Under the pieces are notes generated by a model. It did no database searches and was not told the origin of the DNA. It was given only the letters and a program-made list of their open reading frames with translations. A stretch of DNA of 64,000 bases, taken from positions 1-64,000 of the forward strand of contig NZ_JAFBGA010000013.1 in NCBI RefSeq assembly GCF_016909575.1, given 5' to 3'. Of this stretch, positions 50,557-59,966 are shown piece after piece (within the stretch, counting starts at the first letter, position 1; the number at the start of each line of letters is the position of its first letter). The translations under genes and the position numbers were made by a program. This stretch comes from Streptomyces sp. HB132. Its GTDB lineage: Bacteria; Actinomycetota; Actinomycetes; Streptomycetales; Streptomycetaceae.

Positions 50557-51909
50557 ATGCCCCCAGGCATCACGACGCTTGCCGCAGACGCTCCGGAGCT
50601 GTCTGCCGCCAACACAGGGTTCATGCTCATCTGCTCCGCGCTGGTGATGCTCATGACCCCGGGTCTGGCCTTCTTCTACGGAGGCATGGTCCGCGTCAAG
50701 AGCACCCTGAACATGCTGATGATGAGCTTCATCAGCCTCGGGATCGTCACGATCCTGTGGGTGCTCTACGGATTCAGCCTCGCCTTCGGTACCGACGTCG
50801 GTTCCGTCATCGGCTGGAGCTCGGACTACGTCGGCCTCAGCGGCATCGGAGTCACCGAGCTCTGGGACGGCTACACCATCCCGACCTACGTCTTCGCGGT
50901 CTTCCAGCTGATGTTCGCCGTGCTCACCCCGGCCCTCATCAGCGGCGCCCTCGCGGACCGCGTCAAGTTCACCTCGTGGGCCCTGTTCATCACCCTGTGG
51001 GTCACCGTCGTCTACTTCCCGGTCGCGCACTGGGTCTGGGGCGCCGGCGGCTGGCTCTTCGAGCTGGGTGTCATCGACTTCGCCGGCGGTACGGCCGTCC
51101 ACATCAACGCGGGTGCCGCCGCCCTCGGCGTGATCCTCGTCATCGGCAAGCGGGTCGGCTTCAAGAAGGACCCGATGCGGCCGCACAGCCTGCCGCTCGT
51201 CATGCTCGGCGCCGCCCTCCTGTGGTTCGGCTGGTTCGGCTTCAACGCCGGCTCGTGGCTCGGCAACGACGACGGCGTGGGCGCCGTCATGTTCGTCAAC
51301 ACCCAGGTCGCCACCGGCGCCGCCGTCCTCGGCTGGCTCGCCTACGAGAAGATCCGCCACGGCTCGTTCACCACCCTGGGCGCCGCCTCCGGGGCCGTGG
51401 CCGGTCTCGTCGCCATCACCCCCGCGGGCGGCTCGGTCAGCCCGCTGGGCGCCATCGCGGTCGGCGTCATCGCCGGTGTCCTGTGCGCCATGGCCGTCGG
51501 CCTGAAGTACAAGCTCGGCTACGACGACTCCCTGGACGTCGTCGGCGTCCACCTCGTCGGCGGCATCATCGGCTCCCTCCTCGTCGGCTTCTTCGCCACC
51601 GGCGGTGTGCAGTCCGACGCCAAGGGCCTCTTCTACGGCGGCGGCCTCGAGCAGCTCGGCAAGCAGGCCGTCGGAGTGTTCGCGGTCCTCGCATACTCTC
51701 TGGTCGTCTCCGCGGTCCTGGCGTTCATCCTCGACAGAACCATCGGGATGCGGGTCAGCGAGGACGACGAGGTCTCCGGTATCGACCAGGTCGAGCACGC
51801 CGAGACGGCGTACGACTTCAGCGGCGCCGGCGGTGGCGCGGCCACGCGCACCGCACCTCCGGCGCCCGGCGCCGCGGCAGCCCCGACGAACAAGAAGGTG
51901 GACGCATGA
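50557..51909 (+). CDS. amtB: Ammonium transporter AmtB
   Basis: A 450-residue Amt channel with 11 predicted helices. It has the twin periplasmic start ANTGFMLICSALVMLMTPGLAFFYGGMV, the pore-lining His segment INAGAAALGV and the conserved LWFGWFGFNAGS. The cytoplasmic C-terminus has the DDEVSGIDQVEHAE region that contacts GlnK, followed by an Ala/Pro-rich tail. Under GlnR control, it imports ammonium and is gated by GlnK. ATG 50557 follows GAGGAGAC. The stop overlaps the glnK start (ATGA). Confidence 0.97.
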   Translation: MPPGITTLAADAPELSAANTGFMLICSALVMLMTPGLAFFYGGMVRVKSTLNMLMMSFISLGIVTILWVLYGFSLAFGTDVGSVIGWSSDYVGLSGIGVTELWDGYTIPTYVFAVFQLMFAVLTPALISGALADRVKFTSWALFITLWVTVVYFPVAHWVWGAGGWLFELGVIDFAGGTAVHINAGAAALGVILVIGKRVGFKKDPMRPHSLPLVMLGAALLWFGWFGFNAGSWLGNDDGVGAVMFVNTQVATGAAVLGWLAYEKIRHGSFTTLGAASGAVAGLVAITPAGGSVSPLGAIAVGVIAGVLCAMAVGLKYKLGYDDSLDVVGVHLVGGIIGSLLVGFFATGGVQSDAKGLFYGGGLEQLGKQAVGVFAVLAYSLVVSAVLAFILDRTIGMRVSEDDEVSGIDQVEHAETAYDFSGAGGGAATRTAPPAPGAAAAPTNKKVDA

Positions 51910-52244
51910 AGCTCATCACCGCAGTCGTGAAGCCGCACCGGCTGGACGAGATCAAGGAGGCGCTCCAGGCCTTCGGCGTCCAGGGCCTCACGGTCACGGA
52001 AGCCAGTGGTTACGGGCGTCAGCGCGGCCACACCGAGGTCTACCGTGGCGCCGAGTACACCGTGGACCTCGTGCCGAAGATCCGCATCGAGGTCCTCGTC
52101 GAGGACGAGGACGCCGAACAGCTCATCGACGTGGTGGTCAAGGCCGCCCGGACCGGCAAGATCGGTGACGGCAAGGTCTGGAGCGTCCCGGTCGAGACCG
52201 CGATCCGGGTACGGACCGGCGAACGCGGTCCGGACGCACTCTGA
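51906..52244 (+). CDS. glnK: Nitrogen regulatory PII protein GlnK
   Basis: A 112-residue PII trimer subunit. It starts MKLITAVVKPHRLDEIKEAL. The T-loop GYGRQRGHTEVYRGAEY places Tyr at residue 51, the site adenylylated in actinobacteria. The B-loop is KAARTGKIGDGKVW. It senses ATP/ADP and 2-oxoglutarate and controls AmtB. It is translationally coupled to amtB by a 4-base overlap and followed after 32 bases by its modifying enzyme gene glnD. Confidence 0.97.
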   Translation: MKLITAVVKPHRLDEIKEALQAFGVQGLTVTEASGYGRQRGHTEVYRGAEYTVDLVPKIRIEVLVEDEDAEQLIDVVVKAARTGKIGDGKVWSVPVETAIRVRTGERGPDAL

Positions 52245-52276
52245 CCGACGGTCCCTGTGAACGGAAAGGCAGCCGG

Positions 52277-54727
52277 GTGACGAGCACCGAAGTGACCACC
52301 GGATCCGAGGACTCGGGACCCAGCGGCTATGCGGCGGCCCGGCTGCGCCTCCTCCAGGAGGAGGCGCGGTCCGGGCCGCCGCGCCGTGCCGCACTGGCGC
52401 GGCTCACCGACGGCTGGCTGACCGGGCTGTTCACCACGGCCGCCGAGCGGGCGGGTGTCCGCGGTGCCGCCCTCGTCGCCGTCGGCGGGTACGGCCGCGG
52501 AGAGCTCTCCCCGCGCAGCGACCTCGACCTCCTGCTCCTGCACGACGGCAACGCCGACCCGGGAGCCGTCGCCGCCCTCGCCGACGGGATCTGGTACCCG
52601 GTCTGGGACCTCGGCCTCGCACTCGACCACTCCGTACGCACCCCCGGCGAGGCACGCAGAACCGCGGGGGAGGACCTCAAGGTCCAGCTCGGGCTGCTCG
52701 ACGCGCGCCCGGTCACCGGAGACCTCGGGCTCGTCGCCGGACTCCGTACCGCGATCCTCGCCGACTGGCGCAACCAGGCCCCCAAACGCCTCCCCGCCCT
52801 CGACGAGCTCTGCCGCGAACGGGCCGAACGCATGGGCGAGCTGCAGTTCCTCCTGGAACCCGATCTGAAGGAGGCCCGCGGCGGCCTCCGCGACGCCACC
52901 GCCCTGCGTGCCGTCGCCGCCTCATGGGTCGCCGACGCACCCCGCGAAGGACTCGCGGAAGCCCGCCGTACGCTCCTCGACGCACGCGACGCACTCCACC
53001 TCACCACCGGCCGGGCCACCGACCGCCTCGCCCTGCAGGAGCAGGACCAGGTCGCCGGAGCCCTCGGCCTCCTGGACTCCGACGCCCTGCTCCGCCAGCT
53101 CTACGAGGCCGCCCGGACCGTCTCGTACGCCACCGACGTCACCTGGCGCGAGGTCAACCGCGTCCTGCGGGCCCGCTCCTCACGGCCACGGCTGCGCACG
53201 CTCCTCGGCGGCGCCAAGGCCGTTCCGGAACGCACCCCGCTCGCCGAGGGCGTCGTCGAGGCCGACGGCGAAGTCGTCCTCGCGCGCACCGCCCGCCCCG
53301 AACGCGACCCCGTGCTCACACTCAGGGCCGCCGCCGCCGCCGCGGAGGCCGGGCTGCCGCTCTCCCGCCACCTCGTCCGCCATCTGGGCACCGCGGCGCA
53401 GCCACTGCCCGTGCCGTGGCCGCCCCAGGCCCGCGAGGAGCTCGTCACCCTCCTCGGCGCCGGCGAGGCCACCGTCGGTGTCTGGGAAGCGCTCGAATCG
53501 GAAGGCATCATCACCCGCCTGCTGCCCGACTGGGAGCGGGTCCACTGCCGGCCGCAGCGCAACCCCGTCCACACCTGGACCGTCGACCGGCACCTCGTCG
53601 AGACGGCCGTCCGCGCCTCCCACCTCACCCGCCGTGTCGGCCGGCCCGACCTCCTCCTGATCGCCGCCCTGCTGCACGACATCGGCAAGGGCTGGCCGGG
53701 GGACCACTCGGTGGCCGGCGAGGTCATCGCCCGCGACATGGCCGCCCGCATCGGCTTCGACAAGCAGGACGTGGGCGTCGTCGCCACGCTCGTACGGCAC
53801 CATCTGCTGCTCGTCGAGACCGCCACGCGGCGCGACCTCGACGACCCCGCGACCGTCCGCTCCGTCGCCGCGGCCGTCGGCAACGCCGCCACCCTGGAGC
53901 TCCTGCACGCGCTCACCGAGGCCGACGCACTGGCCACCGGCCCCGCGGCCTGGAGCTCCTGGCGGGCCTCACTCGTCACCGACCTGGTCAAGCGTGTCGC
54001 CGCGCTCCTGGCCGGCGAGGAACCCCCCGCGCCGGAGCCACTCGCCCCCAGCGCCGAACAGGAACGCCTCGCCGTCGAGGCCCTGCGTACCGGACAGCCC
54101 GTCCTCTCCCTGCACACCCGGCCCGAACCGGCCTCCGAGGACGGCGAGCCCGCACCCGTGGGCGTCGAACTCCTCATCGCGCTGCCCGACCGCCCCGGCG
54201 TCCTGCCCGCGGCGGCCGGGGTCCTCGCCCTGCACCGTCTCACCGTGCGCGCCGCCGACCTGCGCGCCGTCGAGCTCCCCACCGAGCTGGGTGACACGGC
54301 GGACCTGCTGGTGCTCAGCTGGCGGGTCGCGGCCGAGTACGGCTCACTCCCGCAGGCCACCCGGCTGCGCGCCGATCTCGTACGCGCCCTGGACGGTTCC
54401 CTGGACATCCGGGCCAGGCTCGCCGAACGCGAAGCCGCTTACCCACGGCGGCGCGGAGTGAAGGCCCCGCCGCCGCGGGTGACCGTCGCCGCGGCCGGAT
54501 CGCGCCTGGCCACGGTGATCGAGGTCCGCGCGCAGGACGCCCCGGGGCTCCTGCACCGGATCGGCCGCGCCCTGGAGCGGAGCGCGGTCAGAGTCCGCAG
54601 CGCCCACGTCTCCACGCTCGGCGCGAACGCGGTCGACGCCTTCTACGTCACGGACACGGAGGGTGAGCCGCTGCTCCCGGAACGGGCCGCCGAGGTGGCC
54701 GGGGAGGTCGAGAAGGAGCTCGGCTGA
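52277..54727 (+). CDS. glnD: PII nucleotidyltransferase GlnD
   Basis: An 816-residue GlnD. The nucleotidyltransferase domain has GGYGRGELSPRSDLDLLLL (~70-88). A GlnE-like helical linker follows, then an HD domain with LLHDIGKGWPGDHS (~464) for removal of the modification. Two C-terminal ACT domains follow (LLIALPDRPGVLPAAAG; IEVRAQDAPGLLHRIG). In Streptomyces this enzyme adenylylates GlnK Tyr51 rather than uridylylating it. GTG 52277 follows GGAAAGG. It is the last gene of the GlnR operon. Confidence 0.96.
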   Translation: MTSTEVTTGSEDSGPSGYAAARLRLLQEEARSGPPRRAALARLTDGWLTGLFTTAAERAGVRGAALVAVGGYGRGELSPRSDLDLLLLHDGNADPGAVAALADGIWYPVWDLGLALDHSVRTPGEARRTAGEDLKVQLGLLDARPVTGDLGLVAGLRTAILADWRNQAPKRLPALDELCRERAERMGELQFLLEPDLKEARGGLRDATALRAVAASWVADAPREGLAEARRTLLDARDALHLTTGRATDRLALQEQDQVAGALGLLDSDALLRQLYEAARTVSYATDVTWREVNRVLRARSSRPRLRTLLGGAKAVPERTPLAEGVVEADGEVVLARTARPERDPVLTLRAAAAAAEAGLPLSRHLVRHLGTAAQPLPVPWPPQAREELVTLLGAGEATVGVWEALESEGIITRLLPDWERVHCRPQRNPVHTWTVDRHLVETAVRASHLTRRVGRPDLLLIAALLHDIGKGWPGDHSVAGEVIARDMAARIGFDKQDVGVVATLVRHHLLLVETATRRDLDDPATVRSVAAAVGNAATLELLHALTEADALATGPAAWSSWRASLVTDLVKRVAALLAGEEPPAPEPLAPSAEQERLAVEALRTGQPVLSLHTRPEPASEDGEPAPVGVELLIALPDRPGVLPAAAGVLALHRLTVRAADLRAVELPTELGDTADLLVLSWRVAAEYGSLPQATRLRADLVRALDGSLDIRARLAEREAAYPRRRGVKAPPPRVTVAAAGSRLATVIEVRAQDAPGLLHRIGRALERSAVRVRSAHVSTLGANAVDAFYVTDTEGEPLLPERAAEVAGEVEKELG

Positions 54728-54848
54728 CCTCCTGTCCCGGGCCCGATCGTCACGAGAAACGGGCGAGGGCTTCGCGTTCCCCGGGGTCCGGATACCCTGG
54801 AGGACGACTGACCTGCCACGCCCCCGACCCTGAGGACCGACGAGCGCC

Positions 54849-56396
54849 GTGTTCGATACTCTCTCCGACCGCCTTAGCGCGACTTTCAAAAACCTCAGGG
54901 GCAAGGGCCGCTTGTCCGAGGCGGACATCGACGCCACGGCTCGCGAGATCCGTATCGCCCTGCTCGAGGCCGATGTCGCGCTCCCCGTCGTCCGGGCGTT
55001 CATCGCCAGCGTCAAGGAGCGGGCGCGCGGCTCCGAGGTCTCCCAGGCGCTGAACCCCGCCCAGCAGGTCGTCAAGATCGTCAACGAGGAGCTCGTCGGC
55101 ATCCTCGGCGGCGAGACCCGGCGGCTCAGGTTCGCCAAGAACCCGCCCACCGTGATCATGCTCGCGGGTCTGCAGGGTGCCGGTAAGACCACCCTCGCCG
55201 GAAAGCTGGGTCTCTGGCTCAAGAGCCAGGGCCACTCCCCGCTGCTCGTCGCCTGTGACCTCCAGCGCCCCAACGCCGTCAACCAGCTGAGCGTCGTCGC
55301 CGACCGTGCCGGTGTCGCGGTGTACGCGCCGGAGCCGGGCAACGGTGTGGGCGACCCCGTCAAGGTCGCCAAGGACTCCATCGAGTTCGCCAAGGCCAAG
55401 GTCCACGACATCGTCATCGTCGACACCGCCGGCCGCCTCGGCATCGACGAGGAGCTGATGCGGCAGGCCGCGGACATCCGCGACGCCGTCAGCCCCGACG
55501 AGATCCTCTTCGTCGTCGACGCGATGATCGGCCAGGACGCGGTCAACACCGCCGAGGCCTTCCGCGACGGCGTCGGCTTCGACGGCGTCGTGCTCTCCAA
55601 GCTCGACGGTGACGCCCGAGGTGGCGCCGCCCTGTCGATCGCCCACGTCACGGGCAAGCAGATCATGTTCGCGTCGAACGGTGAGAAGCTCGAGGACTTC
55701 GACGCCTTCCACCCCGACCGGATGGCGTCCCGCATCCTCGACATGGGTGACCTGCTCACCCTGATCGAGCAGGCGGAGAAGACCTTCAGCCAGGAAGAGG
55801 CCGCCAAAATGGCCTCCAAGCTGGCGTCGAGCAAGGGCAAGGACTTCACGCTCGACGACTTCCTGGCGCAGATGGAGCAGGTCAGGAAGATGGGCTCCAT
55901 CTCCAAGCTGCTCGGGATGCTGCCCGGCATGGGGCAGATCAAGGACCAGATCAACAACATCGACGAGCGCGACGTGGACCGCACGGCCGCGATCATCAAG
56001 TCGATGACCCCGAAGGAACGCGCCGAGCCGACCATCATCAACGGCTCGCGCCGGGCCCGTATCGCCAAGGGTTCCGGTGTCGAGGTCTCCGCGGTGAAGA
56101 ACCTGGTGGAGCGCTTCTTCGAGGCCCGCAAGATGATGTCGAAGATGGCCCAGGGCGGCGGCATGCCGGGGATGCCGGGGATGCCGGGCATGGGCGGCGG
56201 CCCCGGCCGTCAGAAGAAGCAGGTCAAGCAGGCCAAGGGCAAGCGCAAGAGCGGTAACCCGATGAAGCGCAAGGCCGAGGAGCAGGCCGAGGCGGCCCGC
56301 CGCGAGCAGGCGGCACAGGGCGGCGCGTTCAACCTGCCCGCTCAGGAGGACAAGAACTTCGAGCTGCCGGACGAGTTCAAGAAGTTCATGGGCTGA
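54849..56396 (+). CDS. ffh: Signal recognition particle protein Ffh
   Basis: A 515-residue SRP54 GTPase. N domain, G1 GLQGAGKTT (~107-115), DTAGRLGID, SKLDGDARGG and the M domain with KLLGMLPGMG and SGVEVSAVKNLVERF for 4.5S RNA and signal-peptide binding. The C-terminus adds a Gly/Met run with three GMP repeats and a Lys-rich stretch (QKKQVKQAKGKRKSG). GTG 54849 is the start. It partners with FtsY encoded upstream. Confidence 0.96.
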   Translation: MFDTLSDRLSATFKNLRGKGRLSEADIDATAREIRIALLEADVALPVVRAFIASVKERARGSEVSQALNPAQQVVKIVNEELVGILGGETRRLRFAKNPPTVIMLAGLQGAGKTTLAGKLGLWLKSQGHSPLLVACDLQRPNAVNQLSVVADRAGVAVYAPEPGNGVGDPVKVAKDSIEFAKAKVHDIVIVDTAGRLGIDEELMRQAADIRDAVSPDEILFVVDAMIGQDAVNTAEAFRDGVGFDGVVLSKLDGDARGGAALSIAHVTGKQIMFASNGEKLEDFDAFHPDRMASRILDMGDLLTLIEQAEKTFSQEEAAKMASKLASSKGKDFTLDDFLAQMEQVRKMGSISKLLGMLPGMGQIKDQINNIDERDVDRTAAIIKSMTPKERAEPTIINGSRRARIAKGSGVEVSAVKNLVERFFEARKMMSKMAQGGGMPGMPGMPGMGGGPGRQKKQVKQAKGKRKSGNPMKRKAEEQAEAARREQAAQGGAFNLPAQEDKNFELPDEFKKFMG

Positions 56397-56407
56397 CCGG
56401 CCCGGTG

Positions 56408-56454
56408 CACGGCGGAAGGGGCGTCCCGCTCGGCGGGGCGCCCCTTCCGCCGTG
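56408..56454. terminator. Bidirectional terminator after ffh
   Basis: A 16-bp perfect stem (56408-56423 with 56439-56454) and an inner CCCGC/GCGGG stem. The convergent methyltransferase gene ends 4 bases further on. Confidence 0.87.
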
Positions 56455-56457
56455 CCG

Positions 56458-57318
56458 TTACGTCACGCACACCAGGTAGCGGAAGACGTTCGGCATCCAC
56501 ACCGTGCCGTCGGGCCGCAGATGCGGATGCAGGGCCTCCGCGACCTCCTTCTCCACCTGGGTGCGGTCCGTCGCCCGCACCGCCGTGTCGAACAGCCCGG
56601 TGGACAGCAGGCCGCGCACCGCGCTGTCCACGTCCGCGTAACCGAAGGGGCAGGACACCCGGCCCGAGCCGTCCGGCTTGAGCCCGGCCCGAGCCGCGAC
56701 CTCTTCCAGGTCGTCCCGCAGCGCCGGCCGCCAGCCGTTCCCCGAACGCGGTGTGCTCGCCGACCCGGTTAGCCGGGCCGCCACCCTCAGTACCGGAGCG
56801 GTGGCACACCTCTCCGGCGGCCCCCAGCCGGCCAGCACCACCGTGGCGCCCCGCACGGCCAGCGGCACGGCGGAGGCCAGCGCCGGGGCGAGCCCCTCGG
56901 AGTCCCCGGCCGCGCAGCCGATCGGCTGGAACGCGGTCAGCAGGTTGTACGGGGCCTCCCCGTCCGGGACGGCCGCCGGAACGCTGTCCACGAGCCTCGC
57001 CCGGCGATCCGTGCGCCCGGCATCGTGCCCCGTCCCGGAGGCGAGGCGCTCACGGGCCAGGGCCAGACGGTCGCGGTCGGTGTCGACGCCGGTGACGCGC
57101 GCCCCGCGCGAGGCCGCGATCAGCAGCGCGAGCCCGGAACCGCAGCCGAGGGAGAGCATCCGCGTACCGGCCCCGACCTCGAGGCGGGCGTACACCGCCT
57201 CGTAGAGGGGCGCCAGCATGCGCTCCTGGATCTCGGCCCAGTCACGGGCGCGGGTACCGGCGTCCACCGGGGCGGACGAATCCGCGTACCTGTGGTGCCG
57301 GACGAGCGTAGGTGTCAT
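56458..57318 (-). CDS. SAM-dependent class I methyltransferase
   Basis: A 286-residue protein with SAM motif I MLSLGCGSGLAL (~53), a VTGVDTDRDRLALARERL post-motif and later Rossmann strands (NLLTAFQPIG; ATVVLAGWG). The substrate is unknown; relatives act on small molecules. The C-terminal half (VDSAVRGLLSTGLFDTAVR) fits UbiE/MenG-like folds. ATG 57318 (MTPTLVRHHRYAD) is preferred because the upstream in-frame sequence is not protein-like. Confidence 0.85.
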   Translation of the reverse strand: MTPTLVRHHRYADSSAPVDAGTRARDWAEIQERMLAPLYEAVYARLEVGAGTRMLSLGCGSGLALLIAASRGARVTGVDTDRDRLALARERLASGTGHDAGRTDRRARLVDSVPAAVPDGEAPYNLLTAFQPIGCAAGDSEGLAPALASAVPLAVRGATVVLAGWGPPERCATAPVLRVAARLTGSASTPRSGNGWRPALRDDLEEVAARAGLKPDGSGRVSCPFGYADVDSAVRGLLSTGLFDTAVRATDRTQVEKEVAEALHPHLRPDGTVWMPNVFRYLVCVT

Positions 57319-57837
57319 GGAATGCGCCCCAATCCGCCGTGAGGTCGGTCGTGCCCGAGTGAGGTCCCCCATGTCTATGTGCTGTGCATGTGTGCCCACA
57401 GCCCCCGTATGCCAGGGAACTCCGCATCGGCGGTCCCGTCCAGAGGTCGGACGGGGTGGGACGGCATTGCCCGCGTGCTCCGGTCGTGCGCCCCCGGGCG
57501 CCGCGTGCGCGATGCGGGCGCCGGGAACAGCACGCCCGCTGCTCGCTTCCTCACAGTCTCACCCGACACACGGGGCGCAGCACGTCGAGCGCCCCCGCCC
57601 CGCCCGCGACCGGTGTGCGGCCCTCGCTCCGTGCCGGGTACTGTCGCCCGGGGGTGCCCGTCCAGGCAGGTGCGTACGCGCTGCTACGTCCCACCTTGGT
57701 GCGAGCTGTGAGACTTCTCCGCTGATCTGCGCACCCGCCCTCGTCCGGACGCATCAAGGGCAACTGACTGGTACGTGCAAATTATTTGGGATGCCCCGGA
57801 ATAGGAACACCGGAGCACTCAGGCTCGTTGTCACGAC
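57319..57837. other. Long intergenic region upstream of the SprT-like gene
   Basis: 519 bases without a convincing gene on either strand; reading frames here lack normal protein composition. The segment 57770-57800 is AT-rich (GTGCAAATTATTTGGG) and probably carries the SprT-gene promoter. I found no stable RNA-like fold or clear terminator. Confidence 0.5.
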
Positions 57838-58431
57838 GTGAGCACGACACCACCTGTACTTGCCGCAGAGCTGGCACAGGCGTGGGCCGACATTCAGCGG
57901 TACCACCCCGAGCTGCCCGATCTTGCCGCGCCAGAGTCCCTGATCGGAGAGTCCTCGTCCGCCTGTGGCGCCGAGCTCTCCTTCGAACGGCTGCTCCATG
58001 AGGCAGTCCACGGCATCGCTGCCGCGCGAGGTGTCCGTGACACCTCCCGCGCCGGCCGCTACCACAACCGACGCTTCCTCGCGATCGCCGAGGAGCTGGG
58101 CCTCGATCATGCCGAGGAGCCCCACCCCAGCAGCGGATTCTCGCTGGTGACGCTCAATCCCGAGGCCAGACGCAGGTACCGCCCCACCGCGGAGCGGTTG
58201 CAGCGTGCGCTCAAGGCGCACACCGTGGCCACCGCGGCGGACACCAAGCGCTCGTTCCGCGGTCCCGCCGCGCGCCACGGCTCGTCCGGGGGAGGGGTGC
58301 GGGTCAAGGCCGTCTGCGACTGCGGGCGCAACGTCCGGGTCGTTCCCTCGGTCCTCGCCCAGGCCCCGATCGTCTGCGGGGGCTGCGGCAAGCCCTTCCG
58401 CATCCCGGAAGCGGCGGTCGCGGTGGGGTGA
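57838..58431 (+). CDS. SprT-like zinc metalloprotease with zinc ribbon
   Basis: A 197-residue protein. HEAVH at residues 54-58 is an HExxH zinc-protease motif, followed by GRYHNRRFLAIAEELGLD (~74-91), the SprT-type third-ligand region. The C-terminus has a zinc-ribbon-like CDCGRNVRV and CGGCGKPFRIP pair of Cys motifs. SprT/SPRTN proteases degrade DNA-protein crosslinks; bacterial members are mostly uncharacterised. GTG 57838 is the start (STTPPVLAAELAQAW). It stands alone between a long gap and rpsP. The DNA-repair role is inference from family resemblance. Confidence 0.78.
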   Translation: MSTTPPVLAAELAQAWADIQRYHPELPDLAAPESLIGESSSACGAELSFERLLHEAVHGIAAARGVRDTSRAGRYHNRRFLAIAEELGLDHAEEPHPSSGFSLVTLNPEARRRYRPTAERLQRALKAHTVATAADTKRSFRGPAARHGSSGGGVRVKAVCDCGRNVRVVPSVLAQAPIVCGGCGKPFRIPEAAVAVG

Positions 58432-58586
58432 CCCGATGCGGTGTGGCACAATGGACAGCTGTACTCGACAGTCGCACAGGACCCCTCTCTCCTCCGGCTG
58501 ACGCGTCCATCGGGCACCCGAGTACCGCAACCCCACGTGGCATCTTTTGTGCCCAACCACGTCAGAGACCAGGAGAGACCACTTCC

Positions 58587-59027
58587 GTGGCAGTCAAGAT
58601 CAAGCTGAAGCGTCTGGGCAAGATTCGTTCGCCTCACTACCGCATCATCGTCGCCGACTCGCGCACCCGCCGTGACGGCCGGGCCATCGAGGAGATCGGT
58701 CTGTACCACCCGGTGCAGAACCCCTCCCGCATCGAGGTCAACGCGGAGCGCGCGCAGTACTGGCTGTCCGTCGGCGCCCAGCCGACCGAGCCGGTCCTCG
58801 CGATCCTGAAGCTCACCGGTGACTGGCAGGCCCACAAGGGCCTCCCGGCCCCCGCGCCGCTCCTGCAGCCTGAGCCCAAGGCTGACAAGCGCGCCCTGTT
58901 CGAGGCCCTCACCACGGACGGCGACGAGGCCAAGGGTGAGGCCATCACCCAGAAGGCCAAGAAGTCGGACAAGAAGGCGGACGAGGCGGCCGACGCTGCC
59001 GCGTCCACCGAGTCGACCGAGGCCTGA
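58587..59027 (+). CDS. rpsP: 30S ribosomal protein S16
   Basis: A 146-residue S16. The core AVKIKLKRLGKIRSPHYRIIVADSR is followed by IEEIGLYHP and the usual C-terminal helix. An actinobacterial Lys/Ala/Glu-rich extension of about 60 residues follows (KAKKSDKKADEAADAAAS). GTG 58587 has AGGAGAG 9 bases upstream. It is first in the rpsP-khpA-rimM-trmD-rplS cluster, the standard order. Confidence 0.96.
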   Translation: MAVKIKLKRLGKIRSPHYRIIVADSRTRRDGRAIEEIGLYHPVQNPSRIEVNAERAQYWLSVGAQPTEPVLAILKLTGDWQAHKGLPAPAPLLQPEPKADKRALFEALTTDGDEAKGEAITQKAKKSDKKADEAADAAASTESTEA

Positions 59028-59029
59028 GC

Positions 59030-59269
59030 GTGCTCGAGGAGGCTCTTGAGCACCTCGTGAAGGGCATCGTCGACAACCCCGACGATGTGCAGGTCGCCTC
59101 GCGCGACCTGCGCCGTGGACGCGTGCTCGAGGTCCGGGTTCACCCCGACGACCTCGGCAAGGTGATCGGCCGCAACGGCCGTACCGCGCGCGCTCTGCGT
59201 ACCGTCGTGGGTGCCATCGGCGGCCGTGGGATCCGTGTCGACCTCGTCGATGTGGACCAGGTTCGCTGA
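59030..59269 (+). CDS. khpA: KH-domain RNA-binding protein KhpA
   Basis: A 79-residue single KH-domain protein with the GxxG loop as GRNG in VIGRNGRTARALRTVV. It binds RNA, often together with KhpB, and affects translation and cell division in Gram-positive bacteria. It starts 2 bases after rpsP, so it is translationally coupled to it. Confidence 0.95.
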   Translation: MLEEALEHLVKGIVDNPDDVQVASRDLRRGRVLEVRVHPDDLGKVIGRNGRTARALRTVVGAIGGRGIRVDLVDVDQVR

Positions 59270-59289
59270 AAGAGTTGAACACCGGCCGG

Positions 59290-59321
59290 GGCCGGGGAGG
59301 GCTTTCGAGCCGTCCCCGGCC
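59290..59321 (+). terminator. Hairpin between khpA and rimM
   Basis: GGCCGGGGA pairs with TCCCCGGCC, with an inner GGCT/AGCC stem and TTCG tetraloop, then CTTTGT. It is a likely partial terminator separating the ribosomal protein genes from rimM-trmD expression. Confidence 0.75.
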
Positions 59322-59375
59322 TTTGTCGTCCGTACACCACCGCCTCCTCAGTAAGAAACCACCGGGAGAAACAGC

Positions 59376-59966
59376 GTGCAGTTGGTAGTTGCGCGGATCG
59401 GTCGCGCCCACGGCATCAAGGGCGAGGTCACCGTCGAGGTGCGCACCGACGAGCCCGAGATCCGGCTCGGTCCGGGGGCCGTGCTGGCCACGGAGCCCGC
59501 CGCCACCGGGCCGCTCACGATCGAGACCGGCCGGGTGCACAGCGGTCGCCTGCTGCTGCGGTTCGAGGGCGTGCGCGACCGTACGGCCGCGGAGGCGCTG
59601 CGCAACACCCTGCTGATCGCCGAGGTGGATCCGGAGGAACTGCCCGAGGACCCCGAGGAGTTCTACGACCACCAGCTGATGGACCTCGACGTCGTCCTCG
59701 CCGACGGAACCGAGATCGGCCGGATCACCGAGATCACACATCTGCCGTCCCAGGACCTGTTCATCGTGGAACGGCCGGACGGCAGCGAGGTGATGATCCC
59801 GTTCGTCGAGGAGATCGTCACCGAGATCGACCTGGAGGAGCAGCGGGCCGTCATCACTCCGCCGCCGGGGCTGATCGACGAGAGCGAGGCCGTCATCGCC
59901 TCCACGCGCGACCAGGACGGTGCCGGGGCCGGCGTGGCGGGCGACGGGCAGAAGGGCGACGAGTGA
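59376..59966 (+). CDS. rimM: Ribosome maturation factor RimM
   Basis: A 196-residue RimM. The N-terminal barrel has VVARIGRAHGIKGEVTVEV, and the PRC-barrel contains FYDHQLMDLDVV and FVEEIVTEID. It assists 30S head maturation with S19. A Gly/Ala-rich tail of about 20 residues ends the protein. GTG 59376 follows a GGGAGAAA site. Its TGA overlaps the trmD start. Confidence 0.95.
   Translation: MQLVVARIGRAHGIKGEVTVEVRTDEPEIRLGPGAVLATEPAATGPLTIETGRVHSGRLLLRFEGVRDRTAAEALRNTLLIAEVDPEELPEDPEEFYDHQLMDLDVVLADGTEIGRITEITHLPSQDLFIVERPDGSEVMIPFVEEIVTEIDLEEQRAVITPPPGLIDESEAVIASTRDQDGAGAGVAGDGQKGDE

Noticed and set aside
57379..57725. Short ORFs in the gap before the SprT-like gene
   Set aside because: They are Arg/Pro/Cys-rich in several overlapping frames, lack ribosome sites and do not show consistent third-position bias.
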